Source: JANXMY01 sp965246745 (GTDB lineage: Bacteria > Armatimonadota > Armatimonadia > Armatimonadales > Capsulimonadaceae). Taken from it: a DNA stretch of 64,000 nt. The translations under genes were made by a program, and so were the position numbers. Location: NCBI GenBank assembly GCA_965246745.1, contig OZ251980.1, positions 1,984,001-2,048,000 of the forward strand, read 5' to 3'. Below the pieces are notes generated by a model that made no database searches, was not told the origin of the DNA, and saw only the letters and a program-made list of their open reading frames with translations. Shown one piece after another: positions 7,328 through 13,757 of the stretch; within the stretch, counting starts at the first letter, position 1; each line of letters begins with the position of its first letter.

Positions 7328-8416
7328 ATGACCGACCGTATCCCCGCCGTCCGCCGCGCTCTTGCCGCGCTCGACCCGGCGGCAGACGCCCTGCTGCTCA
7401 CTGACCCCCTCAATATCGGCTACGTTTCAGGCTTTACCGGGTCCACCGCACAGATTGTCGCGACGCCGGCCGAAGCGCTGTTTATCACCGATGCCCGGTA
7501 CACGCTTCGGGCGCAGGCCGAATGCGCGGGCTTTAGGATTATCCAGACTCCCGCCGGCTCGGGCGGCTACGGCGACGCGCTGAAAGGGGTTTTGGCCGCG
7601 CGGCCGTCCATCCAGCGGCTCGGCTTTGAGGCGGACACGGTTACGGTCAGTCAGCTTGACAAGCTCCGCGCCCTCTGCCCGGACATGGCCTGGGTGCCGA
7701 CCTCGGGCGTTATCGAAACGCTGCGGCTGGTCAAAGACGCCGGGGAGATTGCGCTGATCCGAAACGCCGTCACAGTCGCTGAGGCGGCGATGGAAGAAGT
7801 CAAGCCGCTGCTGACCCCCGGCACCCGCGAGCAGGACTTCGCGCTGGCGCTGGAATTCGCGATGCGCCGGCGCGGCGCATCGGGCGCGGCGTTTGAGACG
7901 ATTGTGGCGTCGGGTCTCAGCGGCGCTCACCCGCATCACTCGGCCGGGCCGAAGGCATTGGCGCGGGGAGAGTTTGTGACCGTAGACTGGGGGGCGATTG
8001 TCGGCGGCTACACGTCGGACCTGACCCGCACCTACGCGCTGGGCACTGTCACCGACCGGCAGCGCGAAGTCTACGCGGTGGTGCAGGAAGCGCAGCGCCG
8101 GGCGATTGCGGCGATTGCGCCGGGCAAAACCGGCAAAGAAATTGATGCCGTCGCCCGCGATTATATCACCGAGCGCGGCTACGGGGACGCGTTCGGGCAT
8201 TCGCTCGGGCATTCGCTGGGCCGGAGCGTCCATGACGGTGCCGGTTTTTCGGTCCGCGCCGAGTCGCTGGTGCTGGCCCCCGGCATGGTGATGACGGTCG
8301 AGCCGGGGATTTATCTGGAAGGCTGGGGCGGGCTGCGCCTGGAAGAAGATATTCTGGTCACGGAAGACGGCTGCGAAATTCTAACCCGCCTGCCGAATGC
8401 GCTGGAAGTACTTTGA
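7328..8416 (+). CDS. M24-family Xaa-Pro aminopeptidase
   Basis: This 362-residue metallopeptidase removes N-terminal residues preceding proline. The N-terminal creatinase-like domain (LLLTDPLNIGYVSGFTGS) is followed by the pita-bread catalytic domain. Metal ligands appear in order: Asp in VDWGAIVGGY, Asp in TSDLTRTY, His in GHSLGRSVHDG, Glu in VEPGIYLEGWGG and Glu in LEEDILVTEDG. The HSLG element is repeated in tandem at the histidine motif, unlike the usual HGTGHG. The ATG at 7328 was preferred to a TTG two codons earlier. A TATAAT at 7278-7283 may be its -10 element. It is divergent from the GntR operon and has no clear link to it. Confidence 0.93.
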   Translation: MTDRIPAVRRALAALDPAADALLLTDPLNIGYVSGFTGSTAQIVATPAEALFITDARYTLRAQAECAGFRIIQTPAGSGGYGDALKGVLAARPSIQRLGFEADTVTVSQLDKLRALCPDMAWVPTSGVIETLRLVKDAGEIALIRNAVTVAEAAMEEVKPLLTPGTREQDFALALEFAMRRRGASGAAFETIVASGLSGAHPHHSAGPKALARGEFVTVDWGAIVGGYTSDLTRTYALGTVTDRQREVYAVVQEAQRRAIAAIAPGKTGKEIDAVARDYITERGYGDAFGHSLGHSLGRSVHDGAGFSVRAESLVLAPGMVMTVEPGIYLEGWGGLRLEEDILVTEDGCEILTRLPNALEVL

Positions 8417-8417
8417 C

Positions 8418-9227
8418 CTACCCGGCCGGCTTGTTCAAGAGCACCTCGCAGGGGGCGCGGTCAATCACCGTGCGGGTGATCCGCTCCATCTGCGTGTCGT
8501 CCGGGTCGTCCGATTTCTGGTAAGCGAGCACGATCAGCGACGCTTCTAAGGCCGCCGCCTGCGTCACGATTTCTTCCCCGGCATCGCGGGTGCGGGTGAC
8601 TATCGGGTTCGCTGAAACCCCTTCGCACCGGGCGGCGTCCGCCGCCGCCGCCAGGGCTTTCGACGCCCGCGCTTCTTCTTCCGGCAGCGGCGCGGTCAGC
8701 GGCAGGTGGCGCGGCACTTCCAGCATGTACGCCAGGTGCAGCCGCGACTTCTGCGCCCCGCCGTCGCCCGGCGACGCCGCGCGGGCCAGGCGGCAGGCCA
8801 GGCTGCTGGCGGTTTCGGTGTGCTCCGGGCGCAAAAGCGGCACCAGAATACTTTGCGGGGTCTGTGCGCCCCCTCGTGCGCGTATTCCAGTGTCTCCGCA
8901 CAGCTTCAGCGACGCCCGCGCTTCGTCCACCGTCGCCGTGACCGGCAGACGCGAGCGTACCCCCGGCACGGCCCGCACCGACTCAAACACGCTTTCCGGC
9001 AGGCCGCAGACCACAATCCGCGCCCGGTAGCGAGCGATATAATCCATCGCATCCCGGAACGTCTTCGCCCCCTCCGCCGAGCAGCCGGTTAATGCACTGC
9101 CGTCCACAATGATCCCTTCGGCATGATGCCGCAGCAGCAGGTTCGCCGCTGCCTGAATCGTCGGCCATAAGTTCTTGTCCAGCTCGCCTTCAAGCTGCAC
9201 CACATCTTCCCGCGCTTCAATAATCAT
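8418..9227 (-). CDS. STAS domain-universal stress protein domain fusion
   Basis: Residues 1-105 resemble a STAS (anti-sigma-factor antagonist) domain: alternating strands and helices with GIIVDGSALTGCSAEGAKTF, where a Ser or Thr at the conserved phosphorylation position would be expected. Residues 125-265 look like a universal stress protein domain, with SILVPLLRPEHTETA at its start and EASLIVLAYQKSDD before a short tail. The canonical Gly-rich ATP-binding motif of USP is not clear. The combination suggests a cytosolic stress-signalling adaptor. The gene follows the exported protein gene at 9235 by 7 bp on the same strand. Confidence 0.65.
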   Translation of the reverse strand: MIIEAREDVVQLEGELDKNLWPTIQAAANLLLRHHAEGIIVDGSALTGCSAEGAKTFRDAMDYIARYRARIVVCGLPESVFESVRAVPGVRSRLPVTATVDEARASLKLCGDTGIRARGGAQTPQSILVPLLRPEHTETASSLACRLARAASPGDGGAQKSRLHLAYMLEVPRHLPLTAPLPEEEARASKALAAAADAARCEGVSANPIVTRTRDAGEEIVTQAAALEASLIVLAYQKSDDPDDTQMERITRTVIDRAPCEVLLNKPAG

Positions 9228-9234
9228 CAGGTTA

Positions 9235-9867
9235 TTATTTTCTATTCGGCATTTCAGCCGGCAGCAGTGTAAACGAGTCTAAGAACTTGTCTGAGTTGGT
9301 CGGCGAATTCTCAGTTTGTGTTGGAAAATGTGTTGCGGTAAGGATATAAAGACGATTGGCAACAAGATATACACGCTGCGTTTCTATGTTGCCGCTCGGC
9401 CGCTTTGTCACAATCTCACGACCTGGATACTTACCCAGCATGAAATGACGTCTGCTTATGAGAGAGCCACGGTTCGCTTTGATCATAGCACCATCGAGAA
9501 TTGAGAGTATCTTTTCCGGCCCCAGGATTTGAACGCCTTTTGGTTCTTTGTCCGCATACTGAACAATATAACTTTCGTGCTTTGTATAACAATGAAAAAG
9601 TCGCAGCGTTTCTTTGGAAACAAACGACACTCGCGTTTCTACGGTCGGAGAAGAAGGCAATAGCACTGAAAAGCCGCCTTCTCCCGGAGTAAATACACGC
9701 CAGCTCGGAGCATCCGCGAAGCGCTGAACATTCACGGCAGGAGGCGGCGACCCGGCATGGAGAGCCGGCTCTGTTGCCTGCACCGGCGCGGCAGACGCTG
9801 GCATGGCAGTGCACAAGCCAAGCAAGGACGGAAGCAAAAAGTATAACTTGATCTTTATTGCCCTCAT
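9235..9867 (-). CDS. exported protein of unknown function
   Basis: This 210-residue protein has a signal peptide (MRAIKIKLYFLLPSLLGLCT, then AMPASAA). The mature part contains the motif GEGGFSVLLPSSPTVETRV followed by a globular alpha/beta region ending in FLDSFTLLPAEM. This arrangement resembles small exported PsbP/DcrB-like domains of other diderm bacteria, in which a Phe-Ser-Val strand opens the fold. Its base composition is slightly more AT-rich than the surroundings. The start overlaps the upstream 71-residue gene by four bases, and the STAS-USP gene follows 7 bp downstream, so the three form one operon. Confidence 0.75.
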   Translation of the reverse strand: MRAIKIKLYFLLPSLLGLCTAMPASAAPVQATEPALHAGSPPPAVNVQRFADAPSWRVFTPGEGGFSVLLPSSPTVETRVSFVSKETLRLFHCYTKHESYIVQYADKEPKGVQILGPEKILSILDGAMIKANRGSLISRRHFMLGKYPGREIVTKRPSGNIETQRVYLVANRLYILTATHFPTQTENSPTNSDKFLDSFTLLPAEMPNRK

Positions 9868-10079
9868 ACCGCGACCGTCTCCCGCTTTTTTTCCTCAACA
9901 CGACTCAGGTGGGCTTGGGCAGCCTGAAGGAATTCTTCGTCCTCTACGTCCCAAACCGCCGTGTTGACCGGACCTCTCGCAAAAATGGAAACATTTGCGA
10001 CAAGCTGCCCAAAGCGCCATGCCGGATGAAGTTCGTGCAGCTCCTGAAGAGCCGTCAAAATTTGCTGCGTGGCATCCAT
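9864..10079 (-). CDS. small conserved-looking cytosolic protein
   Basis: This 71-residue protein begins MDATQQILTALQELHELHPA and contains the compact motif PAWRFGQLVANVS near residue 19, then a segment ending in acidic residues. The motif recurs in small proteins of many bacteria, but I do not know a function. It overlaps the start of the exported protein gene by four bases. A GAGGG ribosome-binding site lies about 8 bases before the ATG. An IS element is inserted 20 bp upstream of the start codon, so the native promoter has probably been separated from this operon. Confidence 0.7.
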   Translation of the reverse strand: MDATQQILTALQELHELHPAWRFGQLVANVSIFARGPVNTAVWDVEDEEFLQAAQAHLSRVEEKKRETVAV

Positions 10080-10099
10080 AATTTTCCCTCAGCTTCTAA

Positions 10100-11087
10100 C
10101 AATCTATTGCAAAAGTCGTAGCTCCAAAGGAAGCAGCCAAACGCCGATAATCCTGGCATGATGCCATCAACCGATGAACCGAACGAAGAAGCTGCCGAGC
10201 AGAAACCGTTACCGACGATCTGGAACGCTCCCGACCCGCTCTGGGAGTTGATCGAGAAAGTCCTGGCGGTTTATGATCCGCCCAATCACATGGGCCGTCC
10301 ACGCGCCGATGCTCGCCGCTCCTTCGACGGCATCATCTACCGCCTGCGGACAGGCTGCCAGTGGAACCACTTGCCGCAAGAGTTCGGCGACAAAACCACG
10401 GTCTACCGCGCTTTTGTGCGCTGGGAGAAACAAGGCATCTTCGATATTTTGTGGGCCATCCTGCTCACCAAGTGCGACGAGCTTCAAGGCGTTGATTGGC
10501 ACTGGCAAGCCGCCGATGGCTGCCTCGCAAAAGCACGGGGCGTTCCAGGCAGCGGCCTGGGAAAAAGGGGGGTCAGGACGAATGTGTCGGTGCCAACCCC
10601 TGTGACCGTGGCAAGTCGGGCGTCAAGAAAAGCGTGCTGGTCGAAGGCAATGGCTGGCCCCTCGCGATCTGCATCAGCGGAGCCAACACCCCAGACGCCA
10701 AGCTGCTTGCCTTGACGCTGGACGCCATTGTTGTTGAACGGCCCAAGCCGACCGCCGAGGAGCCGCAGCATTTGTGTCTGGACAAGGGCTACGATAATCC
10801 AACGGGCGAAGCGGCCTGCGTCCAGTTCGGCTACACGCCCCACATTCGGCGCATCGGCGAAGAAAAGCTGGACGCGGCGGGCGAGAAGAAGCATCCTGCC
10901 CGCCGCTGGGTGGTTGAGCGCACACTGGCCTGGCTGTCCCGCTGCCGCGCAGTTCTGGTTCGCTACGATAAACTGGCGGATCGCTACCTGGCGATGGTGA
11001 AACTAGCGTCTGCATTGCTTTGGTTCCGCCGCTGGCACACGCTTTCGCAGAAAGACTTGCAAAAGCCATGACTTTTGCAATAGATTG
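10100..11087 (+). mobile_element. IS5-family insertion sequence, 988 bp
   Basis: The element is bounded by 24-bp terminal inverted repeats at 10100-10123 and 11064-11087 that match at 22 of 24 positions, beginning CAATCTATTGCAAAAGTC. It is flanked on both sides by TAA (10097-10099 and 11088-11090), a 3-bp target duplication of the TNA type found in some IS5-family groups. It encodes one transposase spread over two frames. Intact ends and a perfect target duplication suggest a fairly recent insertion. Confidence 0.93.
10158..11071 (+). CDS. IS5-family DDE transposase in two frames (possible programmed -1 frameshift)
   Basis: The first frame (10158 to about 10570) encodes the N-terminal DUF4096-like part (DPLWELIEKVL, RRSFDGIIYRLRTGCQW, VYRAFVRWEKQG) and the first catalytic Asp in WQAADGCLAKAR. 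The second frame, entered at about 10562, continues through SGANTPDAKLL and RRWVVERTLAWLSRCR, supplying the second Asp and the Glu of the DDE triad. The join is a -1 shift at the run A5G6 (10562-10572), a plausible slippery site. Members of this family often use -1 frameshifting, but the copy could also be simply broken. The stop codon lies inside the right inverted repeat. Confidence 0.88.
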
Positions 11088-11096
11088 TAAGTAATC

Positions 11097-11195
11097 GTGC
11101 ATATGTAATCAGGTATTTTGACCCGGCACGGGAAGTGCCAGGCTACTCGGAGAAAGCCCCTTCGGGGCTGATGAAATACCTGATTACATATGCAC
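11097..11195. repeat. 99-bp palindromic element with 22-bp perfect arms
   Basis: The arms at 11097-11118 (starting GTGCATATGTAATCAGG) and 11174-11195 are exact inverted copies. Two smaller hairpins lie inside: GGCAC...GTGCC and AGCCCC...GGGGCT. The element starts 9 bp after the IS right end. It overlaps the 3' end of the reading frame 11143-11526, so it may have truncated that gene. It may be a MITE-like or REP-like element. Confidence 0.75.
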
Positions 11196-11526
11196 AGGTA
11201 CTTAACAAGACGTTGGCTAAAAAATCGGGCGTCAATGTTTCGGCAAGCGTCGGCAAGCGGCTGAAATCCCATTCTGTTCTGACTTCGATCACTTCAATTT
11301 TCACCTTCTGCTCCGAATTGATCATGCAGCAGCGCGTCGCCCGCGTCATGCCGTTGTTGATCATCATCTCACCGCCCATCCCGAGAGTGACTTCAATAGA
11401 CGGCATATCTTCCGCAGAAAACCCAAATTCATTGAATTGGTCCTGAAGCTTCATCACGTCTGCGCCTTCGGGCCTCATCGGCGACACACGAAGCAAACTA
11501 GGAAAAACATAACGAAACTCAGCCAT
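11143..11526 (-). CDS. hypothetical protein, possibly 3'-truncated
   Basis: This 127-residue frame starts MAEFRYVFPSLLRVSPMRPE at the ATG that overlaps the HAD-phosphatase stop by 8 bp, a sign of translational coupling. It contains a repetitive Met-rich strand region (GMGGEMMINNGMTRA) and KVKIEVIEVRTEWDF. The last 20 or so residues are encoded inside the palindromic element 11097-11195, and the IS lies just beyond. The native C-terminus has therefore probably been lost or replaced. No family is recognised. Confidence 0.5.
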   Translation of the reverse strand: MAEFRYVFPSLLRVSPMRPEGADVMKLQDQFNEFGFSAEDMPSIEVTLGMGGEMMINNGMTRATRCCMINSEQKVKIEVIEVRTEWDFSRLPTLAETLTPDFLANVLLSTCAYVIRYFISPEGAFSE

Positions 11527-12235
11527 TGTGCTGGTCCGTTCCTGCCACCCGCCGCACCGCTTCCGCAAGCTCCGCGACAGTTTCTACCGTTTCGTCGGCG
11601 ATCAGCGCCGGGTCGTCGGGGTTATACAAAGTATACTGCATTCCGCGCTTAAAGCGCACCGTTTTCATGCCGGCGGCTTTGGCGGGGCCGATGTCGTTGT
11701 CCGGGCGGTCGCCGACAAAGACGGCGGCTTCAGGCGCAATCTTGGCTTCGGTGAGGCCGTATTGGAAGATCGCCGGGTCGGGCTTGAACAGATGAACAAT
11801 CTCGGAGATGACAACCACGTCGAACAGCCCGGCGATGCCGTAGTCGGCGATGGCCTGCGCGACCGGCGGGTGCTGATTGGCGATGATGCCCAGCTTGAAG
11901 TCTTGTTTGAGGTCCGCCAAAACCGGCGTGATGCCGTCGAGAAGCTGCCCGAACGGGCGGGGTTTCCGCATCTGCTGGTACAAGTCCCGCGCTTCGTGCC
12001 AGAGCGTCTCGGTTTCCGAGTCGTTGGCGCAGTAAAACGCCAGGCTCCCTTTGATGGCCGCTTCCGGGTTCGGCCCCTGCGCCGTGAGCCGCTTGCGGGT
12101 GGCATTGAAATCGTCCCACAGGACTTCTTTGCCGTGCGCCCGCAGGGTCAGCAGGAGCTGGTGCAGCAGCCATTGATGCTGGGCGTTTTCGTCAAACAGC
12201 ACGTCGCCGATGTCGAAGAAAATATGGGTTGTCAT
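11519..12235 (-). CDS. HAD-superfamily hydrolase
   Basis: This 238-residue phosphatase of the HAD subfamily IA type has motif I IFFDIGDVLFDE near residue 5 (Asp nucleophile and Asp+2 partly changed: D-x-G-D), motif II VVISEIVH near residue 130, motif III with Lys in LFKPDPAIF, and motif IV FVGDRPDNDIGPAKAAG. Length and order fit phosphoglycolate phosphatase or REG-2-like enzymes, but the substrate cannot be stated. The ATG at 12235 is preferred because it opens directly into motif I, although the frame continues upstream. The downstream 127-residue gene overlaps its stop. Confidence 0.88.
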   Translation of the reverse strand: MTTHIFFDIGDVLFDENAQHQWLLHQLLLTLRAHGKEVLWDDFNATRKRLTAQGPNPEAAIKGSLAFYCANDSETETLWHEARDLYQQMRKPRPFGQLLDGITPVLADLKQDFKLGIIANQHPPVAQAIADYGIAGLFDVVVISEIVHLFKPDPAIFQYGLTEAKIAPEAAVFVGDRPDNDIGPAKAAGMKTVRFKRGMQYTLYNPDDPALIADETVETVAELAEAVRRVAGTDQHNG

Positions 12236-12283
12236 ACGGCCTTGTACGCCGCCGCCCGCCCAATGTCCTGCCTCCATGCCGGG

Positions 12284-12289
12284 TATACT
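12284..12289 (+). promoter_or_regulatory. -10 element of a leaderless promoter
   Basis: TATACT ends 7 bases before the ATG at 12297, so transcription would start at or next to the start codon. No ribosome-binding site is present. The -35 region is poor. Confidence 0.55.
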
Positions 12290-12296
12290 GAAAGCA

Positions 12297-12503
12297 ATGC
12301 ACGAATTGGAAAAGCGGGTTGCGATGCTGGAAGAAGAAATGCAGCGGCTGCGGACCCAAATTTTGCGGCAGGCCGGGGCCGTCTCGGGCCGCACCGCGCC
12401 GGACTTCCTGGAGCGCTTCTCCGGCATCTTCGCCGACGATCCGACTTTCGCGGAAGCAGTTCGTTTAGGCCGTGCTTGGCGGCAAAGCGAAGAAACGCCC
12501 TAA
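12297..12503 (+). CDS. small coiled-coil protein
   Basis: This 68-residue protein starts MHELEKRVAMLEEEMQRLRT, an amphipathic heptad coiled coil. It ends with a short C-terminal segment DDPTFAEAVRLGRAWRQSEE, similar in style to the tails of small antitoxin-like or regulatory proteins. No toxin gene is adjacent. The frame is open upstream, but the ATG at 12297 sits 7 bases behind a TATACT hexamer and begins exactly at the coiled coil. It is divergent from the HAD gene and convergent with the SPFH-like gene. Confidence 0.65.
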   Translation: MHELEKRVAMLEEEMQRLRTQILRQAGAVSGRTAPDFLERFSGIFADDPTFAEAVRLGRAWRQSEETP

Positions 12504-12520
12504 AACGCGGTCGTTTTAGG
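12499..12520. terminator. hairpin over two convergent stop codons
   Basis: CCTAAAACG and CGTTTTAGG pair across a 4-base loop. The stem contains the TAA stops of both the 12297-12503 gene and the opposite-strand 12516-13427 gene. There is no long U run, but A/T-rich stem ends could support bidirectional termination. Confidence 0.5.
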
Positions 12521-13427
12521 ACGCCGGCGCGGGCGCTTTCGCACTGCCCAATACCCGCAGCAAAGAGTAAAGATTGCTGAAAAAGTACACCGGGGTCAAA
12601 ACCAGGCCGAGAAGGCCCCACCAGCCGGCGGCGAGCATGACGGCGTTGTACGATGCCGATGTTTTCCACGCGCACGGGGCGCAGAAGTTGCCTTCCTGAC
12701 GCGCGGTGAAGTGCAGGTAAATCAGGCTGATGTTGCGCCGAAACAGCGCGTAGCCGGTCGGCGCGGCCTCGGAGCCGCAGACGACGCACGGGGGGCGGCG
12801 GGCGGGCGAGACGCTGTCGAGATCAAACGCCGCGCAGTGCAGGCCGACCAAAGGAAGCCAGCCCGCCGCCGCCTGACCCGCCGCCGTGCGGATCGCCTCG
12901 GCCGCCGCCTGCGCCTGCTCCGGCGGAATGTGCAGCCCGGCGGTCGCTTCCGCCGCCAGCTTCTGCACATTGATCTGTAGGTGCTGGTTTATCACCGCCG
13001 CCGGGGTCGCCGACCCGCCCGGCCCGAGCGCCGCTCCCCCTGCCGCGAGGGTCGCCCCGCAGAACTTCGCCGGGTCCGCGACCTGCACCGCCGCCCGGCC
13101 CGCCAGCGCCGTGTAGGTCAGCCCGTCTTTGGGATTTTTAGACAAAATCGCCGAAGTGTGCCACGAGACGGTCCACGCGGCCCCCGTCTGCACCAAAAAC
13201 AGCGCCGCCGGCAGCGGGCTGTCCGGCAGCGGCGTCCCCGGCTTAATCCGCAGCGCGTGCAGGGTCAGCGGCAGCCGCGACGCGTCCAGCAGATGCTCCC
13301 CCGGCGGCAGCGTATCGAGCGCTTTGCCGTCTTTCGCGACCACCCCCGCCGCGCCGTCGGGAACAACAAGCCGCGAGCCGAGCGTCAGCCCGTAAATCGT
13401 CTCCGGGTGCAGTTCCATGATTTCCAT
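12516..13427 (-). CDS. SPFH-like membrane protein with zinc-binding cysteines
   Basis: This 303-residue protein opens with an SPFH/YdjI-like beta domain: RLVVPDGAAGVVAKDGKALD followed by PPGEHLLDASRLPLT. A helical segment at about 165-195 (PPEQAQAAAEAIRTAAG) fits the SPFH stalk. Further on it has two CxxC pairs, CVVCGSEA near 220 and CAPCAW near 252, that could bind zinc, and two hydrophobic segments near the C-terminus (LAAGWWGLLGLVLTPVYFF). The ATG at 13427 lies 6 bases downstream of a TATAAT, so the message is probably leaderless. The long open frame upstream to 13769 is judged non-coding. Its cellular role is unknown. Confidence 0.7.
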   Translation of the reverse strand: MEIMELHPETIYGLTLGSRLVVPDGAAGVVAKDGKALDTLPPGEHLLDASRLPLTLHALRIKPGTPLPDSPLPAALFLVQTGAAWTVSWHTSAILSKNPKDGLTYTALAGRAAVQVADPAKFCGATLAAGGAALGPGGSATPAAVINQHLQINVQKLAAEATAGLHIPPEQAQAAAEAIRTAAGQAAAGWLPLVGLHCAAFDLDSVSPARRPPCVVCGSEAAPTGYALFRRNISLIYLHFTARQEGNFCAPCAWKTSASYNAVMLAAGWWGLLGLVLTPVYFFSNLYSLLRVLGSAKAPAPAS

Positions 13428-13433
13428 ATGCGT

Positions 13434-13439
13434 ATTATA
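13434..13439 (-). promoter_or_regulatory. -10 element of a leaderless promoter
   Basis: On the minus strand TATAAT (13439-13434) is followed by six bases and then ATG at 13427. This decides the start codon of the SPFH-like gene. A T-rich tract precedes it, and no strong -35 is seen. Confidence 0.6.
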
Positions 13440-13618
13440 CAAGAGAAAAAGTGTCGAAATCACCCGGCGGCCCGCGCGATGACACAATTTTGAGAAAAGC
13501 GAGGCGGGGACTCGGCAGAAGCGAAGGCCGGCGGGGGCGGCGGGGGCAGTCAGGGCGCGGCAGCCGGTTCCGGCCCTGCCGGCGACTTCCAGGCGACTCG
13601 GAGACTCGAAAACGGGCC

Positions 13619-13647
13619 TTGCCGATTCGCCGGAATGCCGGTATAAT
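13619..13647 (+). promoter_or_regulatory. dnaA promoter
   Basis: TTGCCG (13619-13624), a 17-bp spacer and TATAAT (13642-13647) form a good housekeeping promoter. Transcription would start near 13654, giving a leader of about 100 bases to the GTG at 13758. The rest of the 330-bp gap 13428-13757 is GC-rich and shows no DnaA-box cluster. Confidence 0.8.
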
Positions 13648-13757
13648 GAGGGGCAGTGAGGCGGCACTTCGGACTCGAAAGGCCGCCTCCTTCCCTTGTT
13701 TATGGCCCCGCCCGTTCGCGCCGCACGCGCAGCGGGGAGCGCGGCCCCAGGAAACCC

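Noticed and set aside
11665..12105. Long overlapping frames in the HAD gene and other GC-rich genes
   Set aside because: These are shadow frames with Arg/Pro/Ala-rich translations and no family motifs. The opposite frame carries the complete HAD motif set.
13656..13757. Extended dnaA start at GTG 13656
   Set aside because: The added 34 residues are basic and low-complexity, and domain I begins well after 13758, which has an AGGA site. The 8-base distance from the -10 keeps it possible, but it is less likely.
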